From contig NC_083598.1 in the NCBI RefSeq assembly GCF_020882245.1, positions 67,927,858 to 67,991,857 on the forward strand: a DNA stretch of 64,000 nucleotides, in the 5' to 3' direction. A model generated the notes under the pieces. It was not told where the DNA came from and made no database searches. It saw nothing but the letters and a program-made list of their open reading frames with translations. Shown here one piece after another: positions 1 through 12,513 of this stretch. The position numbers and the translations under genes were made by a program. The DNA is from Rhopalosiphum padi. Lineage: Eukaryota; Arthropoda; Insecta; Hemiptera; Aphididae. How positions within the stretch are numbered: position 1 is the stretch's first letter; each line of letters starts with the position of its first letter.

Positions 1-296
1 TGTTGAAATTTATAGTAATTTTTTTAAATGTGAAAAGGTACTATCACTATTTACACTATATTGAGTCGTCCAAAATCTACTGCGTTATTTATTTGATCAC
101 ATTATAACTTGGTAGACAATAAACATACTCAGAACCAACATATTAAAGGTTAGCCGATTTGGCTTTTAATATTTCAAACGTTTTATCATTAGAAATATAT
201 TTTAAATTGTATAGATAAATATTTGATCATTGTTAACCACACGTCAAAAAGTTAAATATTTTTCAACTTAACGGTAATGCCCGGTAATATAATATA

Positions 297-450
297 CAGT
301 GGCGTATCCAGAGTCGTTGGCCGTATTTATTATTTTTTGTTTTAAAGATTTATATTTATTTGTATACATGAACACATACTACAATATGTCTTATAAAATT
401 TTAGACACTGTGTGCCCCCCCCCCTAAAAAAAGTTCTGGATACGTCACTG
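297..450. mobile_element. Small hAT-like MITE
   Basis: The element begins CAGTGGCGTATCCAGA and ends with the inverted form of CAGTGACGTATCCAGA, so the two 16-base ends differ at one position. CAGTGGCG-type ends are typical of non-autonomous hAT elements. The 154-bp body has no coding capacity and contains a run of C. The flanks are AT-rich and I could not find a clean 8-bp target duplication, so the class is inferred from the ends only. Confidence 0.55.
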
Positions 451-1676
451 GTAATATTTAAAAAGGATGTTCATTTAAAACACTGGGATTTTAACACGAC
501 GTATTAAATTATAGACGACACGATACAAAGATGTCTTTGCTGTTATATTGATGGATTATGAAGTAACCTTGTAAAACACGAGACACGACTGTAGACGTAG
601 CTGCAGCTACACCACCTTTAACACAATCACTCTTTCTCATCAATCCTAAAACAGGGTACAAAATAAAACAAGGTAAACTTTTCCTAATATTATATACTTC
701 AGCCCCATACAGGTATGAATTCAACGTGTGAGGCGGTCGTGTATTATTATAATACCATATAAATATAACACAATATTGTCAATATAATATATATTATATC
801 ACGATTACGGTTACCACTATGTGCACCCACTTACCAGCATCCAACAGCCCTATATAATTGTAAATCCATCATATATCTACTGTGTATATATCGATAACAG
901 CACCACTGACTATAATAAATTTGTATAAATAATAAAATATGTAAGTATACCTAGTATATACGCCATATTTACTCGCACACACGTATAATTTATACGTAAA
1001 TAGAGATCGTACTTTTATCCACTAAGAAATTTTGCTGTACATAAAAGTGTACCTGTATAAAATTGTATTATAAGATGTTATATTATTCTGTAATACGTAA
1101 TATAATATATTAGGTACACATTATATTATTTAAAACGCGTGTCACACGGTGTTCAATTCAAATAATCGGGGTAATTTTTGATGTTGAATTATATATTGTA
1201 TTAAGATTGAAAATACAGGGTGCGCGTGTCATATGCATTGTTATTATTATTGATATTATTATTATCATCATCGTTATAATTAAATATATATTATAATATA
1301 GTTCGAGTGACGGTATTAAAATAAAATTTTGTAGAAAGGGTTTGCCGGAACGAATAAATAGGTATAAAATAAGTAATATATATATTATATATTATATAAT
1401 AAAATAATCGTATTATAGATAGATATATATCCTCGAAACGAAATTATCATATGATTCATATGCATAAATTATAATATTTATATTAGAATGTAATGATACT
1501 TATTGCTTCTATATGCTATGTTGGTAGACGATATGCGCTCGCAAATGTAGGTTTTTAATATGATAATAAATAGTATTCGAACCATTTTTCGTCGGTATGT
1601 AACAACAAACCGTAATAACTGCTCGTAAAAACCCAATAACTATATGACCTAAAATCCATGGTTACTCTTTTCTCAA

Positions 1677-1744
1677 TGCCGAACCTTGAAGATACTGAAT
1701 TTGCAGTGTATGCCGAACCTTGAAGATACTGAATTTGCAGTGTT
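1677..1744. repeat. Tandem 34-bp duplication
   Basis: Two adjacent 34-base units starting TGCCGAACCTTGAAGATACT are identical except for the last base. The near identity suggests a recent duplication. Confidence 0.9.
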
Positions 1745-2489
1745 CTTCATACAGATATATCATCTATAAAAATCAATGAAAATTGGTCATAAAAGTTACA
1801 TTGTAATATAATATATTAGATAATATATTATAATATATTAGATAGATTTAGAAAAAGGATGAGAATCTACTTATACTTTATAGTATTAAATGTGTAATTG
1901 GAAATGTTTAAAATCGTTCGGAAAAATTTGAAATATATTATTACCACACGTCTTCCTCTGCAACAACGTATAATTCAAACTTAATTGTTAATTGCAGACT
2001 TTTTCACAAAACCCGTTTTTTCATGTATACCGTTTAAAATTGATTTTCCTATATGAGTGCTAAAAAGTTAGATGAATACTGAATATAGTATAAAATTAAA
2101 ATAATCCTTTCGGCAAACCCTACAATCACGCGTCGGTTAATTTATACAACTTTTGTTCCTCATAATTAGTTTTAATTCACTTTTATACTAATAATATTAT
2201 ATATTTTTAAATTATTTAATTCCGTAATCAAAATATATTGTACTGGACCAGTTATGTTATAACAATTTTACACTAGTTATATTATACGATTCGTATTTAT
2301 ATATTTGTGCATTGTTCTGCGTTTGAAGTTGCAAACTACGATTTTAGCAACTCTATGAATATATATATTAAGTATTTATCATCAAAACTGTGTATTGTTT
2401 GTTCAAATGGTTTAAACCAGTAATAGATAGGTACCTAAATTTGGTATTTACCTAGTATACCAACAGTACCTAACATGTTAAATATAATA

Positions 2490-3250
2490 TCAAGTGTACG
2501 GGCCGGGAGCGTATAGTAATATACTAATATGTAATACCTACGAGCACACGGACTCTAACTTAAACTTACTCACTACTAGCACCTAATACTTAAAAATATG
2601 CAAGAATAGCTGGTCGGGATCACTGGGCAAATAGTGACAAGCTATGTAGTGCGTGTTGTGTAATAGGTATCTTGTGTATACGACATACGTGTTTATGTAT
2701 GTGTGTAGACTTGAATTAATTGACAAAGGTAACTCAAATAAATAATGGTAACTAAATAAATATGGTATAATAAAAAAATAATAGATTACGCCCTTTTTGG
2801 CACAACAAGTAAAAATATATATAATAAATTGCCAGTTCGGCAACCAATAATAATAATATGAATTGAATAATAACTAATAAATAAAACAATAATAAAAACT
2901 CACATGTATAGTTGGTACATGGCTGGCCAGCTGCTACCTATCCTAAAATAATACACGATTTTCACAAACACAATACACAATATAAATAATAATATGAAAA
3001 ATAAATAAATAAATAAATACGGCGATTAGCGCCTTAACAAAAAGGTATAGAAGATACGGCGATTCACGGCGCACACAATATAATAAAATTAGTGGCGATT
3101 CGAGCCTACGATATAATAAAATGGAAATATTAAAGTGGCGATTAGCACAATAATACCTACACAATAAAATCAAAACAGTGGCGACTCGCGCCTATGCAAA
3201 AATATAATAAAATTAATGGGGCGATTAGTGCAAGCAAGAATATAAAAAAA
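2490..3250 (-). repeat. Dispersed repeat, GGCG-hairpin family, copy 1
   Basis: Read on the minus strand this segment is homologous, with divergence, to about 25.25-25.99 kb on the plus strand. Shared landmarks are CAGCTGGCCAGCC..GTACC, the GAAAGGGCCGTAAT-like block, GAGTTACC, and ACGCTCCCG..CCGTACA. It carries about six variants of GGCGCTAATCGCC between 3016 and 3235 (on the minus strand), each able to form a short GGCG/CGCC stem. The two copies could be LTRs or another non-coding part of one retroelement family. No gag or pol coding is seen, so the class is unresolved. Confidence 0.6.
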
Positions 3251-5879
3251 AGGTGGGCAAGTGGGTATCCCTCTACTCTATAGTAGAGATGTGGAGTAGG
3301 TCACTATAATGGATGTGTTAAATTTGAATGCAATGACAGGTATCATTGTATATGAAAAACAATTCTGAACGGAGATGATTTGTCAGTCTAGGATATATTA
3401 TATTATTACTTATAATTGTAATATATCATTATTTTACGTGATTTTTAAAAAAATTAAATTTCATACGCTCATACATTTTTTTCTATATTGACACTTGAAT
3501 TTTTTTTACAGTTATTTGAAGAAAAAGTTATGTAGAACCTATAGTATTCGTTGGCCAACACTAATAACTATATTGGTCAGGGACTGGAACCGTACTGAAA
3601 AGAACCGGGATTGGTACCGGAACCCTTTGAATATTGGGAACCTTAAATTAAATTAATTTAAAAATCGGTACTTTACTGAAACCGTTACTTTTTTGTAAAG
3701 GTTTTTTACGATTAATTTCGGTTTTGTAATAAATTAAAATATAGTATAGTATAGATATAATTTATAGTAGTATATGATAATAATAAAAAAAATTGATGAT
3801 ATTTTAAAATTTTAAATATTGAATACTGATATAATAAATGGTAATTAGTAAATAATACATAACAATTAAAGTAGGTTTAAACTAGGTATAAAAAATAAAA
3901 ATAAAATGAAAAGAATTATTTAAAACGGATTTATGCGCACTAGTGATAGTGATCAGTAATTTTTTTACTTATTTCTTCTTTTCCTTTGTCCTAAACAATT
4001 GATAGGATATCTGGTTGAAAATTGGTAATAACCTGCCATAATTAATGCCAATTGACACTACTAATATTTTATAATATATTTTTAAAAATCGAAACACAAC
4101 CAAATTTTTCTTATAGAAGTATAAAACCTAAACAGGAAATGTATTTTTCATTTTTTAAGAACCAAAAAGAAACCTATACCGAACTTTTGAACCTTAATGA
4201 AACTGGAACCTACTGGCCACGATTGGTGCCAATTAATTCCGTTTGCGGTGGTGAGAGAATATTAAAATAACGTATTAATAATTTAATTATTAATTATAAA
4301 AATATAAAATAATATTGTTATATACTTATTACTTATATTAAATATACGAAATTTATCAATTTTTCTTTGCTTATCAATTCTACAGTACATACAATATGTT
4401 TATTATAAATATTTAAGTATATATATACATATTAATTATATATTTATGTCTAGACTTACTGATTCATCATCGCCTCGCTAAAGCTATGTGTATGAAATTT
4501 GGTCGAAAGTTTCATTTTATGATATATATTACCATATAGGTGCACTAAGAATAATACATTTTTGTAATATTCACATTTTAAAAAGAAGTTCACACAGACT
4601 CATATAAAACGATTAATTTGTTTTCCATTGGGTTGCCGTTAGTTAAAACAAATTTCTATTGGTAACAGCTGACTAATGGTGGTTAATAAAAATTTTAATA
4701 ATAAAAAAATTACAGTTAAATTGTTAACATGCCAGTTTGTATAATGATTAATATTTCCCGAGTTTCAATATTACCTATACAGTTGACTAGCTGAATAACC
4801 CAACTTTGCCCGTATGTAGTTTTTTAGCGTTAAAAATATTATATTATAGTTAAAGGTTGTTTTTATTGACATACGCACAGTCCCTAGAGTACAGCGTGTA
4901 GACCACCAAACTTACGCACCCATCCCGATTAACGACGAACCATTCTCTGTGGTTTTGGACGCATTGGTTATTATTTTCCGTATCGATGTTTCAAGCATGA
5001 CACAAAAGAAAAAAAAAACCTTTTATATTTCTTTAGATCATGGTTTGAACTGTTTAAAATATTTAATACATTTCATTCGTTTCACTGTTATAAAACTGTG
5101 AAAAAATCAAAAAAAATAAACAGAGGAAATTTCAAATTGTCATTGATAAATTGCCATATCTTTTGTTGTTAAATCATATTTATCGAGGACTTTATACATC
5201 GAGTACTGGAACCATGGTTTAGAAGAGTAATAAACTAATAACAATAATAATATTCATAAGAATAAGTTAAAATAAATACAAATTGAAAAATTAATATACC
5301 ATTTTATTTTGTAACGTGCACAGGACAGTAAGAATGATTTTGGGGGGGGAGGTTATTATAATGTTAATTTTCAAGGCTATATATTTATATTATTACCATA
5401 TATCGCGAATAAAGATATACGTGCTAATAATATATATATAGTCCTGTAAAATCGTTAAGATTAATGACTAAAGCAATCGAACCTTTTCTCTGATTCAATC
5501 ACGATTAACAAATAACAATTATTATTTTTTAGTATTTCCATTTTCTTTATTTTTTTTCTCTTGTACAACCAAATACTCTATATGACTTTTAGAGTATTTG
5601 ATACAACGTACGTTGTACAAGCGTCAAGCACAGAATACAAGCAACATACAATGCCAATACAGTGATAACGTCAATTTTATTGTTTCTCGAGATAAGATAA
5701 TAATAACACCAAGATGACCATTGTTATCTATAGCAATTATTGTGATCTGTGATTGTGAATTACTGAATCGTAATCACAATTATTGTCAATTGATATTTAA
5801 TATTACATTGATTCCGACCGTCGTTGCTTTAGTACTTTAATAGTGCAGGAGCATTGAGTGAATGCTGGACATTGGCATA

Positions 5880-6380
5880 CCTAAAACCACGTCAGAGGCG
5901 TAGTGGATTTGTGCAGAGTCGCTGTGTTATAGAACCGAACGACAGTATAATAGTCGTGGCGGGCGGCGTAGATAATTACGATAAACAATAATATTATTGT
6001 CGTCATCATCTCCGGCACAACTACGTTGTAATCGCTGTCCGACTGAAAAACTTTTTGGGACCGCACTCACCGACATGGACGGATCGACGACTAGTGAGTC
6101 TCTCCGCAATGACAATTATGATCAATATAATAATTGATAATCTATTATGTATCTTTATGTAACAATTTCATCTCGTTGTAACAGTATTTTGTTTGTGACT
6201 CACGGGCTGAGTAACGTTTCGAACGATTTTGAAAATATCTCTATGTAGTCTGTTACCTCATAATAGATAACTAAACCGTTCGATCGTGCCCCAGTCTCGT
6301 TACATATATTTTGTTTTAAATCCATCAGTATTCTGTTTAATTCTTTTTTTTTTTCTGTCCCTGCTGGTCCTACAAGAAAA
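5880..6380 (+). promoter_or_regulatory. Probable promoter and 5' UTR of the PRRC1 gene
   Basis: The GC content rises between about 5880 and 6110, just upstream of the PRRC1 start. A strong splice donor (GTGAGT, after the ACTA near 6093) and an acceptor near 6376 would remove an intron inside the 5' UTR. An upstream ATG at about 6074 is not in frame with the main protein either spliced or unspliced, so it would be an upstream ORF. Confidence 0.45.
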
Positions 6381-7890
6381 ATGTCAAAAGCCGATCAACT
6401 CCTGTCAAAACTACCACCGCCAACACAGTTGCCAAGTTTTGTCACTGACGCTCTGAATGGTAACAGTTCATAACTTTTAGTCTTTCTCTTTATTGCTATT
6501 TTAATCAATTTGAGAAGTAATTACTTTGATTTTTTTCAATAGAACCTAGAGCCACCCAATCTAACCCTGTGTTGAATACGACAGACGTGACTAGTCAAAA
6601 CTTTCACACTCCAATGTTTTCGTATGTCGACCTGGATAACCATGACATACCTAATGACCTTTATATTATGTGGTTAATATTTATTTGTTCACAGGCCTGT
6701 GATAACTAGTAAAAATGAAGAAAATGTGGAATTGCCCACAAGTCCTTCCAATGAAGCAGTAGCCGATAAAACAGTTAAAAATGAACAATCATCAAGCAAA
6801 GCTGATTTGTTTAACTGGATGAAGGGCAGTAGTTCTAGTATTTTTTCCATGGTTGCTGAAAAAGCAAAGAATTCTGTAGATGCAGTACTCACAACATTAG
6901 ACCCACAAATGAAAGATACATTGAATCGTAAGCGAATAGACATTCAATAATTTAAACTTGTTTATTACAATGTTATATAATTACTGTTTGTGTTTTAGCC
7001 AATACTTTTGATAACACTGATGTGGTTGTTGCTTCTGAAAAAGAAATTGTCGTTAGTGCAGTAAGAGAAGGCTTTCAAAAAGTTTTTGGAAAAGCAGTTG
7101 TCAGGTAGCTAACTATTTTACATAACTAATTATGTATTTTATACTTCACAAGACATAATATTGAGTTTACTTTAGAGGACTTGAAGCACCAGATCAACCA
7201 TTTGCTGCACAATTGGTTGGATTTTCTGCTGCATCCAAAGCCACAAAATATTGCATCGATTCTGTTAGATTACATGTGGTTAAAGGTCCTGTCGTCTCCT
7301 TTGAAAGATTTATTGTAGAACCAATAGAATCCAAGTAAGTCGAATTTAATTTATAAATATGTTTGACATTAAAATTATAATGACAGATAACTTGTGGACT
7401 TCTTATTTTACCTAATATATTTAGCAAGACATTTTTCAAAATGAATAACAAAACTCTTTCTTCAAAGGTCCAAATATTATATTTTGATTTCAGTCAAATC
7501 AAATAAACAATTTTTTTTTTATTAGATGGTATGAATTTGGTCTTTTGAAACTTAATGACATGGAACGAAATATAGATTTAGAAGTATACACTCAAAGTGT
7601 CCCTGTACCTGCAGCAATTGTTGGCTTGATTAGTGACGATACACCCAAAGACTATGAACACATCTCAACTGGATTCAGTATACCGGTTGCACATTTCATG
7701 GCCAGCAACTTAAAAGTAAAACAACCACAACCAATTAAAGACTACTCCAAATATTTTTTTACATTCCAATTATATTTTTTAGGTACACCCATCTGAGTGG
7801 CAAGAAGTAATGACTGGTGTTAGCCAACGATCATCTTTATTAGCCGCTTCTGTATCATTGGCCATGTCGTACAAAATTGCATTAGAATGA
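6381..7890 (+). CDS. PRRC1: PRRC1 (proline-rich coiled-coil 1) homologue
   Basis: Seven coding exons give 317 residues: 6381-6459, 6543-6621, 6695-6927, 6999-7104, 7176-7334, 7526-7715 and 7783-7890, all with GT..AG borders and a consistent reading frame. The first 26 residues include a short proline cluster (LPPPTQLP). Next comes a segment resembling the family's amphipathic helix (MVAEKAKNSVDAVLTTLDP), then from about residue 140 to 305 the conserved C-terminal domain. That domain is distantly related to the inosine/xanthosine triphosphatase fold; visible family landmarks are KEIVVSAVREGFQKVFG, VYTQSVPVP and a near-C-terminal MTGVSQR. PRRC1 proteins are Golgi/ER-associated, and links to ER exit sites and PKA regulation have been described in vertebrates. 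The protein is shorter than the roughly 445-residue human form because the proline-rich N-terminus is mostly missing. The start at 6381 is the first ATG after a likely 5' UTR splice and is in frame with the rest. Confidence 0.93.
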
Positions 7891-7963
7891 TGGAATTTTT
7901 AGTTCAGCTTGAAAATCTTTATTAATATAATTTTTAATATCATTATCAATTATTATTTACTGT

Positions 7964-7969
7964 AATAAA
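7964..7969 (+). terminator. Polyadenylation signal of PRRC1
   Basis: A canonical AATAAA lies 74 bases after the PRRC1 stop codon, in AT-rich 3' UTR sequence. Confidence 0.6.
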
Positions 7970-9102
7970 CTGTTATCAACTTGTATTCCCCCTCCCAATG
8001 GATTGTGATTTTTAATTTTTATTATTTTTATTTTTTATCATGCGCACGCTGTTATTAGATATATATTTGTACAATATGTCTATACTTATTACTTAATTAA
8101 AGAATCTAATAATTGCTACTTAGTTGTTATTATAATAATGTCTTCACTTTATATGATATAAATCATCAAGTAATATAGTATACAATACTCTACTCACATA
8201 TTAATTATTGATAAAATTCAATGATATATTATATTTAAACATTAGATGAATATAATGCATTGACATGAATTATTATAATAAGGCAAATTAACATAAAATG
8301 TAATAGTAAGAGAGGTCTTGCATAATTGATTAAAATAAAAGGCTTAGCATTTTATTTGGGAGCTATTATGGTTTTAATATTATCACTAATCAAATATACA
8401 TTACGTAATGAATTATATAGACAACAGACATATTAAAGTCATTTCAAATGACTCATCTGTATTGTGAACAGTAACACCATAACATATTTAGACATATTAC
8501 CTACATTATTGGCTTATAAGAATGTATATACTATATAGTAAAAAAAGTTAGTTGACTGAATAATACATACCATGTATATCAGTATATGCAATTTGTGAAT
8601 GTTTTTAAGTATTTTATATGCTTTTCAATTGCACCAGTAAACTTAACGGACTTAAAAGGTGACCATATAGAGATGGCAAACCTATGTATGTACAATTGCC
8701 AGTTTAAAAACATGTAAACGATTTAAAAATGTATACACATTTGATTTAGATAAACAATTGAAAAATATCAAGGCTTAAAATATTAAAATAATAATATTAG
8801 GTAGTAACTGAGGTACCCAGTGATTTTAATTATATCTATACCTACCATAAAAAGGTAAGCAAGTAGCAAGTGGTTACCACTGCTGTACATTAGGTGTCAA
8901 GTGGTACTTGTTATTGAGTAAATTTAGTGATATAAAAACTTATTTATTTAGTTACTAAAAATGATACTACAAAGTCACAAATAATTTATGCATGTGCAAA
9001 TTATATGTACCTGTACTCTGTAGTATGTATATATTTTGATATTCGTTATAAATATATATTACATTAAATATTATTGTTGTATAGTATTCAACTATGTGTT
9101 TA

Positions 9103-9138
9103 AACAATTTTAAAATAAATATTTATTTTAAAATTGTT
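9103..9138. repeat. Perfect 36-bp palindrome
   Basis: The 18-base arm AACAATTTTAAAATAAAT is followed immediately by its exact reverse complement, with no spacer. Confidence 0.9.
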
Positions 9139-9639
9139 AAACCTGATGTCTAGCCTGTAAAGCTGTAACTAACGTGTAAGTAAATTAATGTCGGTAATTA
9201 GTTACCTAATTATTATTTTGTTGAATACTAAACTTAAAAATTTTAAATGCTTAGTTTTGTAATGCCCTAGTACACGACTATGGTAATGTCATGCAGGTAG
9301 TATTTTATGTGACCAAAGATACTATAAAGTTCAACGACAACAAATTTAATCACCTATACCGGCTATACCAAGCTAATATAATATACACTCTATGGCATAT
9401 ATATTTGCAACTATGGCGTTTGGGAGTTTATTTTCGATTTTCTCGCCTTCTCGGTCACAAACGATATTCCAATTCATTAGCAATAGGATTCAGTGTCTAA
9501 ACGAAGACAATCACCTATCTAATCACAACACATTCACAATAATTCGCCATATCCGTAGTACAATAAAATGGCAGAAAATTCCATCGACATAGTTTTACAA
9601 GTATAGGTAATTGAACAACTCATAATGTACCATTAATAA

Positions 9640-10690
9640 TTATTAAAAACAGCACTGCAGAAGAATATATTGACGCTGAGGCAATGGTGATGGTAAAAGA
9701 CGTAGTGCCGGTCAAAGCCCAAAGGATTAAGGAACAGAAGTAAGGAATTCGTTGGGGACCTGTTTAGTTGCAGGTTAGAACCGGATGTAAATGCCATATC
9801 GCTACCCACTCCTCGCCGACGAAGATTTGCCGCGGCGTGGAAACGTGTAAGGCGGGTTTTGTGGTGTATGTGTTACACCCGATGCGATTAGCGTCCACGG
9901 GCCCAACCTTTAACCTTTCCGAAGACATCGGACTGGACAACGGCGACGCAAGGACCAAGTGGATACGAGAAAGAGCACGGATGGACAGCACCCGGCGATG
10001 TGTCATACTGTCATCCATACACGTTCTCTGACCACTTGCACCACGACCGGTTCCCAGGCGTCCAATGCACGACCATGTGAAGGCTAGGCGGACGCCCGAC
10101 TGTTTTTAGCACGTAGATCGACGGACAGCGACGACACGGCGGCGGTTAGCAGTACCGGCGCAGCCAACGATTCCGCCTCGACACTCGATCGCTGTAGGTA
10201 CTAAAGATCCGACGATGGTGAATCGTCGTTACGACCGCGGCGGAGACTTTGGCACGTGATGACTGATGAGTGATAATAGCAACTACTATAGGAACACGGA
10301 CGTCAGCGCCGCCTGACTTGCGGAAACTCAATATTTCAAGGTCTGGTGGCCACCGGATGCAGACACGGCCGACGGAACGCCAGAACCAAATCTACATAAA
10401 ATATATTATATGTCCACTGACTCTCTTTTTCGTCCTGGTCCCGCAGCAATTCCGCCGGCCGAACCACGTCTCTGGTTGCTACAGATTCCGTAACATCACA
10501 TCTCAAATCTTCGTTCGGTCTATGCTGTCCGTTACCAGTCGTCATCTGCATTGTCGACGCGCTCTACATCGCACACTAACCGCTCGATGTTAACCTTAAC
10601 CGTCGCTCGCACGACCGAAGCTGTCGCACCTTATCTACCTCCATGGTCGTCACATCGCGTGCTCGAAAAAACGCGCTGGCGACACTCGTC
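9640..10690. other. GC-rich island without a recognisable gene
   Basis: Composition changes abruptly from AT-rich to GC- and CpG-rich. Open frames of 60-107 codons occur on both strands and overlap one another, as expected of GC-rich non-coding DNA, and none resembles a protein I recognise. It might be an old promoter/exon region or an LTR/5' leader of a retroelement. Confidence 0.4.
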
Positions 10691-12477
10691 CTATTTTTTA
10701 TTTATTTATATACTAATATATTATTTATTATTTTGTTTTTTTATCCAAATTATGTTCTTCTTGGAGTCAGACCTTCAATAATATATTTATTTTTTATTCT
10801 TTACATTATTCTAAAATATAATATTATGTTGTGTGAGCCACTATAAGCCACATTAAAAAAAAATTTTATGAAAGCCAATATTTTTATTTATACGTTTTGT
10901 TTTAATTTTAGTTTTTATATCAGAGTTATTGTGTTGATTATGAGAAAATAAACATCTCAAATAAGTAAACCCTAGATAAATATATATGTCCATTCTCTGA
11001 AACAAAATTCTAAATATGCCATAGATGGTATCTATATAGCCATATAGGTACAATCTTACCTACATTTTAATGAATAAATTAAACTCCTTACTTTTTCCAT
11101 ATTATAATAGGTACTGTCTATTGGTATTAAATATTAATTGTTAAAGACTAAAAATTACAATTTCAAGAGTAGGGGACGGTTTTGGGCAGTATGCTAGTGA
11201 CATAAAATAACAAAATAAGCCTACTTGGAACCCTGGATAATATTTTGACCTTTAAATTTAATAATTAGTCAATTCACTATAATTAAATATTAAAAATAAT
11301 AGAGAAAAACAGATTTTTCTAAACATAAAAATTTTGTTACATGTTGTGTATTAGTAAAATGGTGTCAACACATTTGAGTACAAGTCGTACCCACTACGTT
11401 CTCTTAAACAGTATACCACTATACTAGGATGACCATATTAGTGTATAATAAAACAGAGCAAATAATTTTGGTTTAACTTTAAAAACCCCTTCAAATATTA
11501 CAGCGATTTTTATATTTAGAATGATATTTTAGAGATAACATTCACAAATTATAAATGGTAAATATTACCCTTGATGCCTTGAGGGGATTTATTTATATTA
11601 CATTATTACACCAATAAAAGACATTTTAGATTCTTATTACTGGCAACTGTTCATCATCATTCCATGTTATACAAATAACTGTTTTATAAGTAACTAACTT
11701 TGGTTTTAACAATACAGTAAAATTAGCTTAAGTAGCTATCCTGAAGTTTCCATGCTGTTTTTTGTCAGTCCCTACAATAACACTTTACTAAACAATGAAA
11801 AAATCCCATGTCAAAATGTTTGATTTTTGTTCAGCGGATAATAATACATTTTAGTAAAATAATAAAAATATGATTTAATAAAAAATTCTGGGTTATGTTA
11901 AAAAAATAGAAAACTTCACTAAAACGGATTCTCATAATTTCAAGCAAACAAACATAGATACTTATGTTAATATAAATTAAATATAATAAAATAGAAAAAA
12001 TAACTATGACTAAATATTTGAATGAATTTGTTTATTTATATTATGTTAAATTATATTTGATAATAAGTATATATATTTTTTAATTTAGGCAAATAAGACT
12101 ATCTTAGAGTGTTGCCCCTTTGAAGAGCATCATAAGCGAGTTTTACTATAGTTCATAATTGAATACAAAGGAAAAACAGTAAAATATTATTATTTTCCGT
12201 GAATAGACTTTAAACAGACATTATTAAAATGAGACTATTAACCAAAAACGGAACAAAAGTGTCCTGCTCTAAGTTTGTCAAAATACGGTGTCATAATGAT
12301 CTAAAAAAAAATAATCCCGTTTTAAAGATATGTATGATCCCTTTATACTATACCAACTATAAAAAAAAATGTTAAAACTGAACATTATTATTTAGACAAT
12401 TTTATAAGAAAAAAATAATTTATTAATTTATACAAATATATAAATATTTAATTTAACAGGATAAGTTTAACCTTACA

Positions 12478-12483
12478 TTTATT
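12478..12483 (-). terminator. Polyadenylation signal of CDC23
   Basis: AATAAA on the minus strand, about 30 bases after the CDC23 stop codon. Confidence 0.6.
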
Positions 12484-12513
12484 GTTTCATTTAAACATTT
12501 CACAGTCAAGTTA

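Larger units (their letters stand above)
1..5879. other. Gene-free AT-rich spacer
   Basis: I see no convincing exon chain here. The sequence is AT-rich, with many short TA runs and poly-T tracts, and contains the MITE, tandem duplication and dispersed repeat listed separately. Around 3575-3650 and 4160-4250 there are related GAACC-rich stretches that may be decayed ends of one transposon, but I cannot define borders. Confidence 0.6.
7970..12477. other. Intergenic spacer between PRRC1 and CDC23
   Basis: The two genes converge on this spacer. It is AT-rich apart from the GC-rich island at about 9.64-10.69 kb, and contains the perfect palindrome at 9103. No credible exon series was found. Confidence 0.6.

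Noticed and set aside
10262..10300. CTGATGAG followed by GGAAC, reminiscent of a hammerhead ribozyme core
   Set aside because: The second conserved box (CGAAA) is missing and no flanking stems pair, so it is chance.
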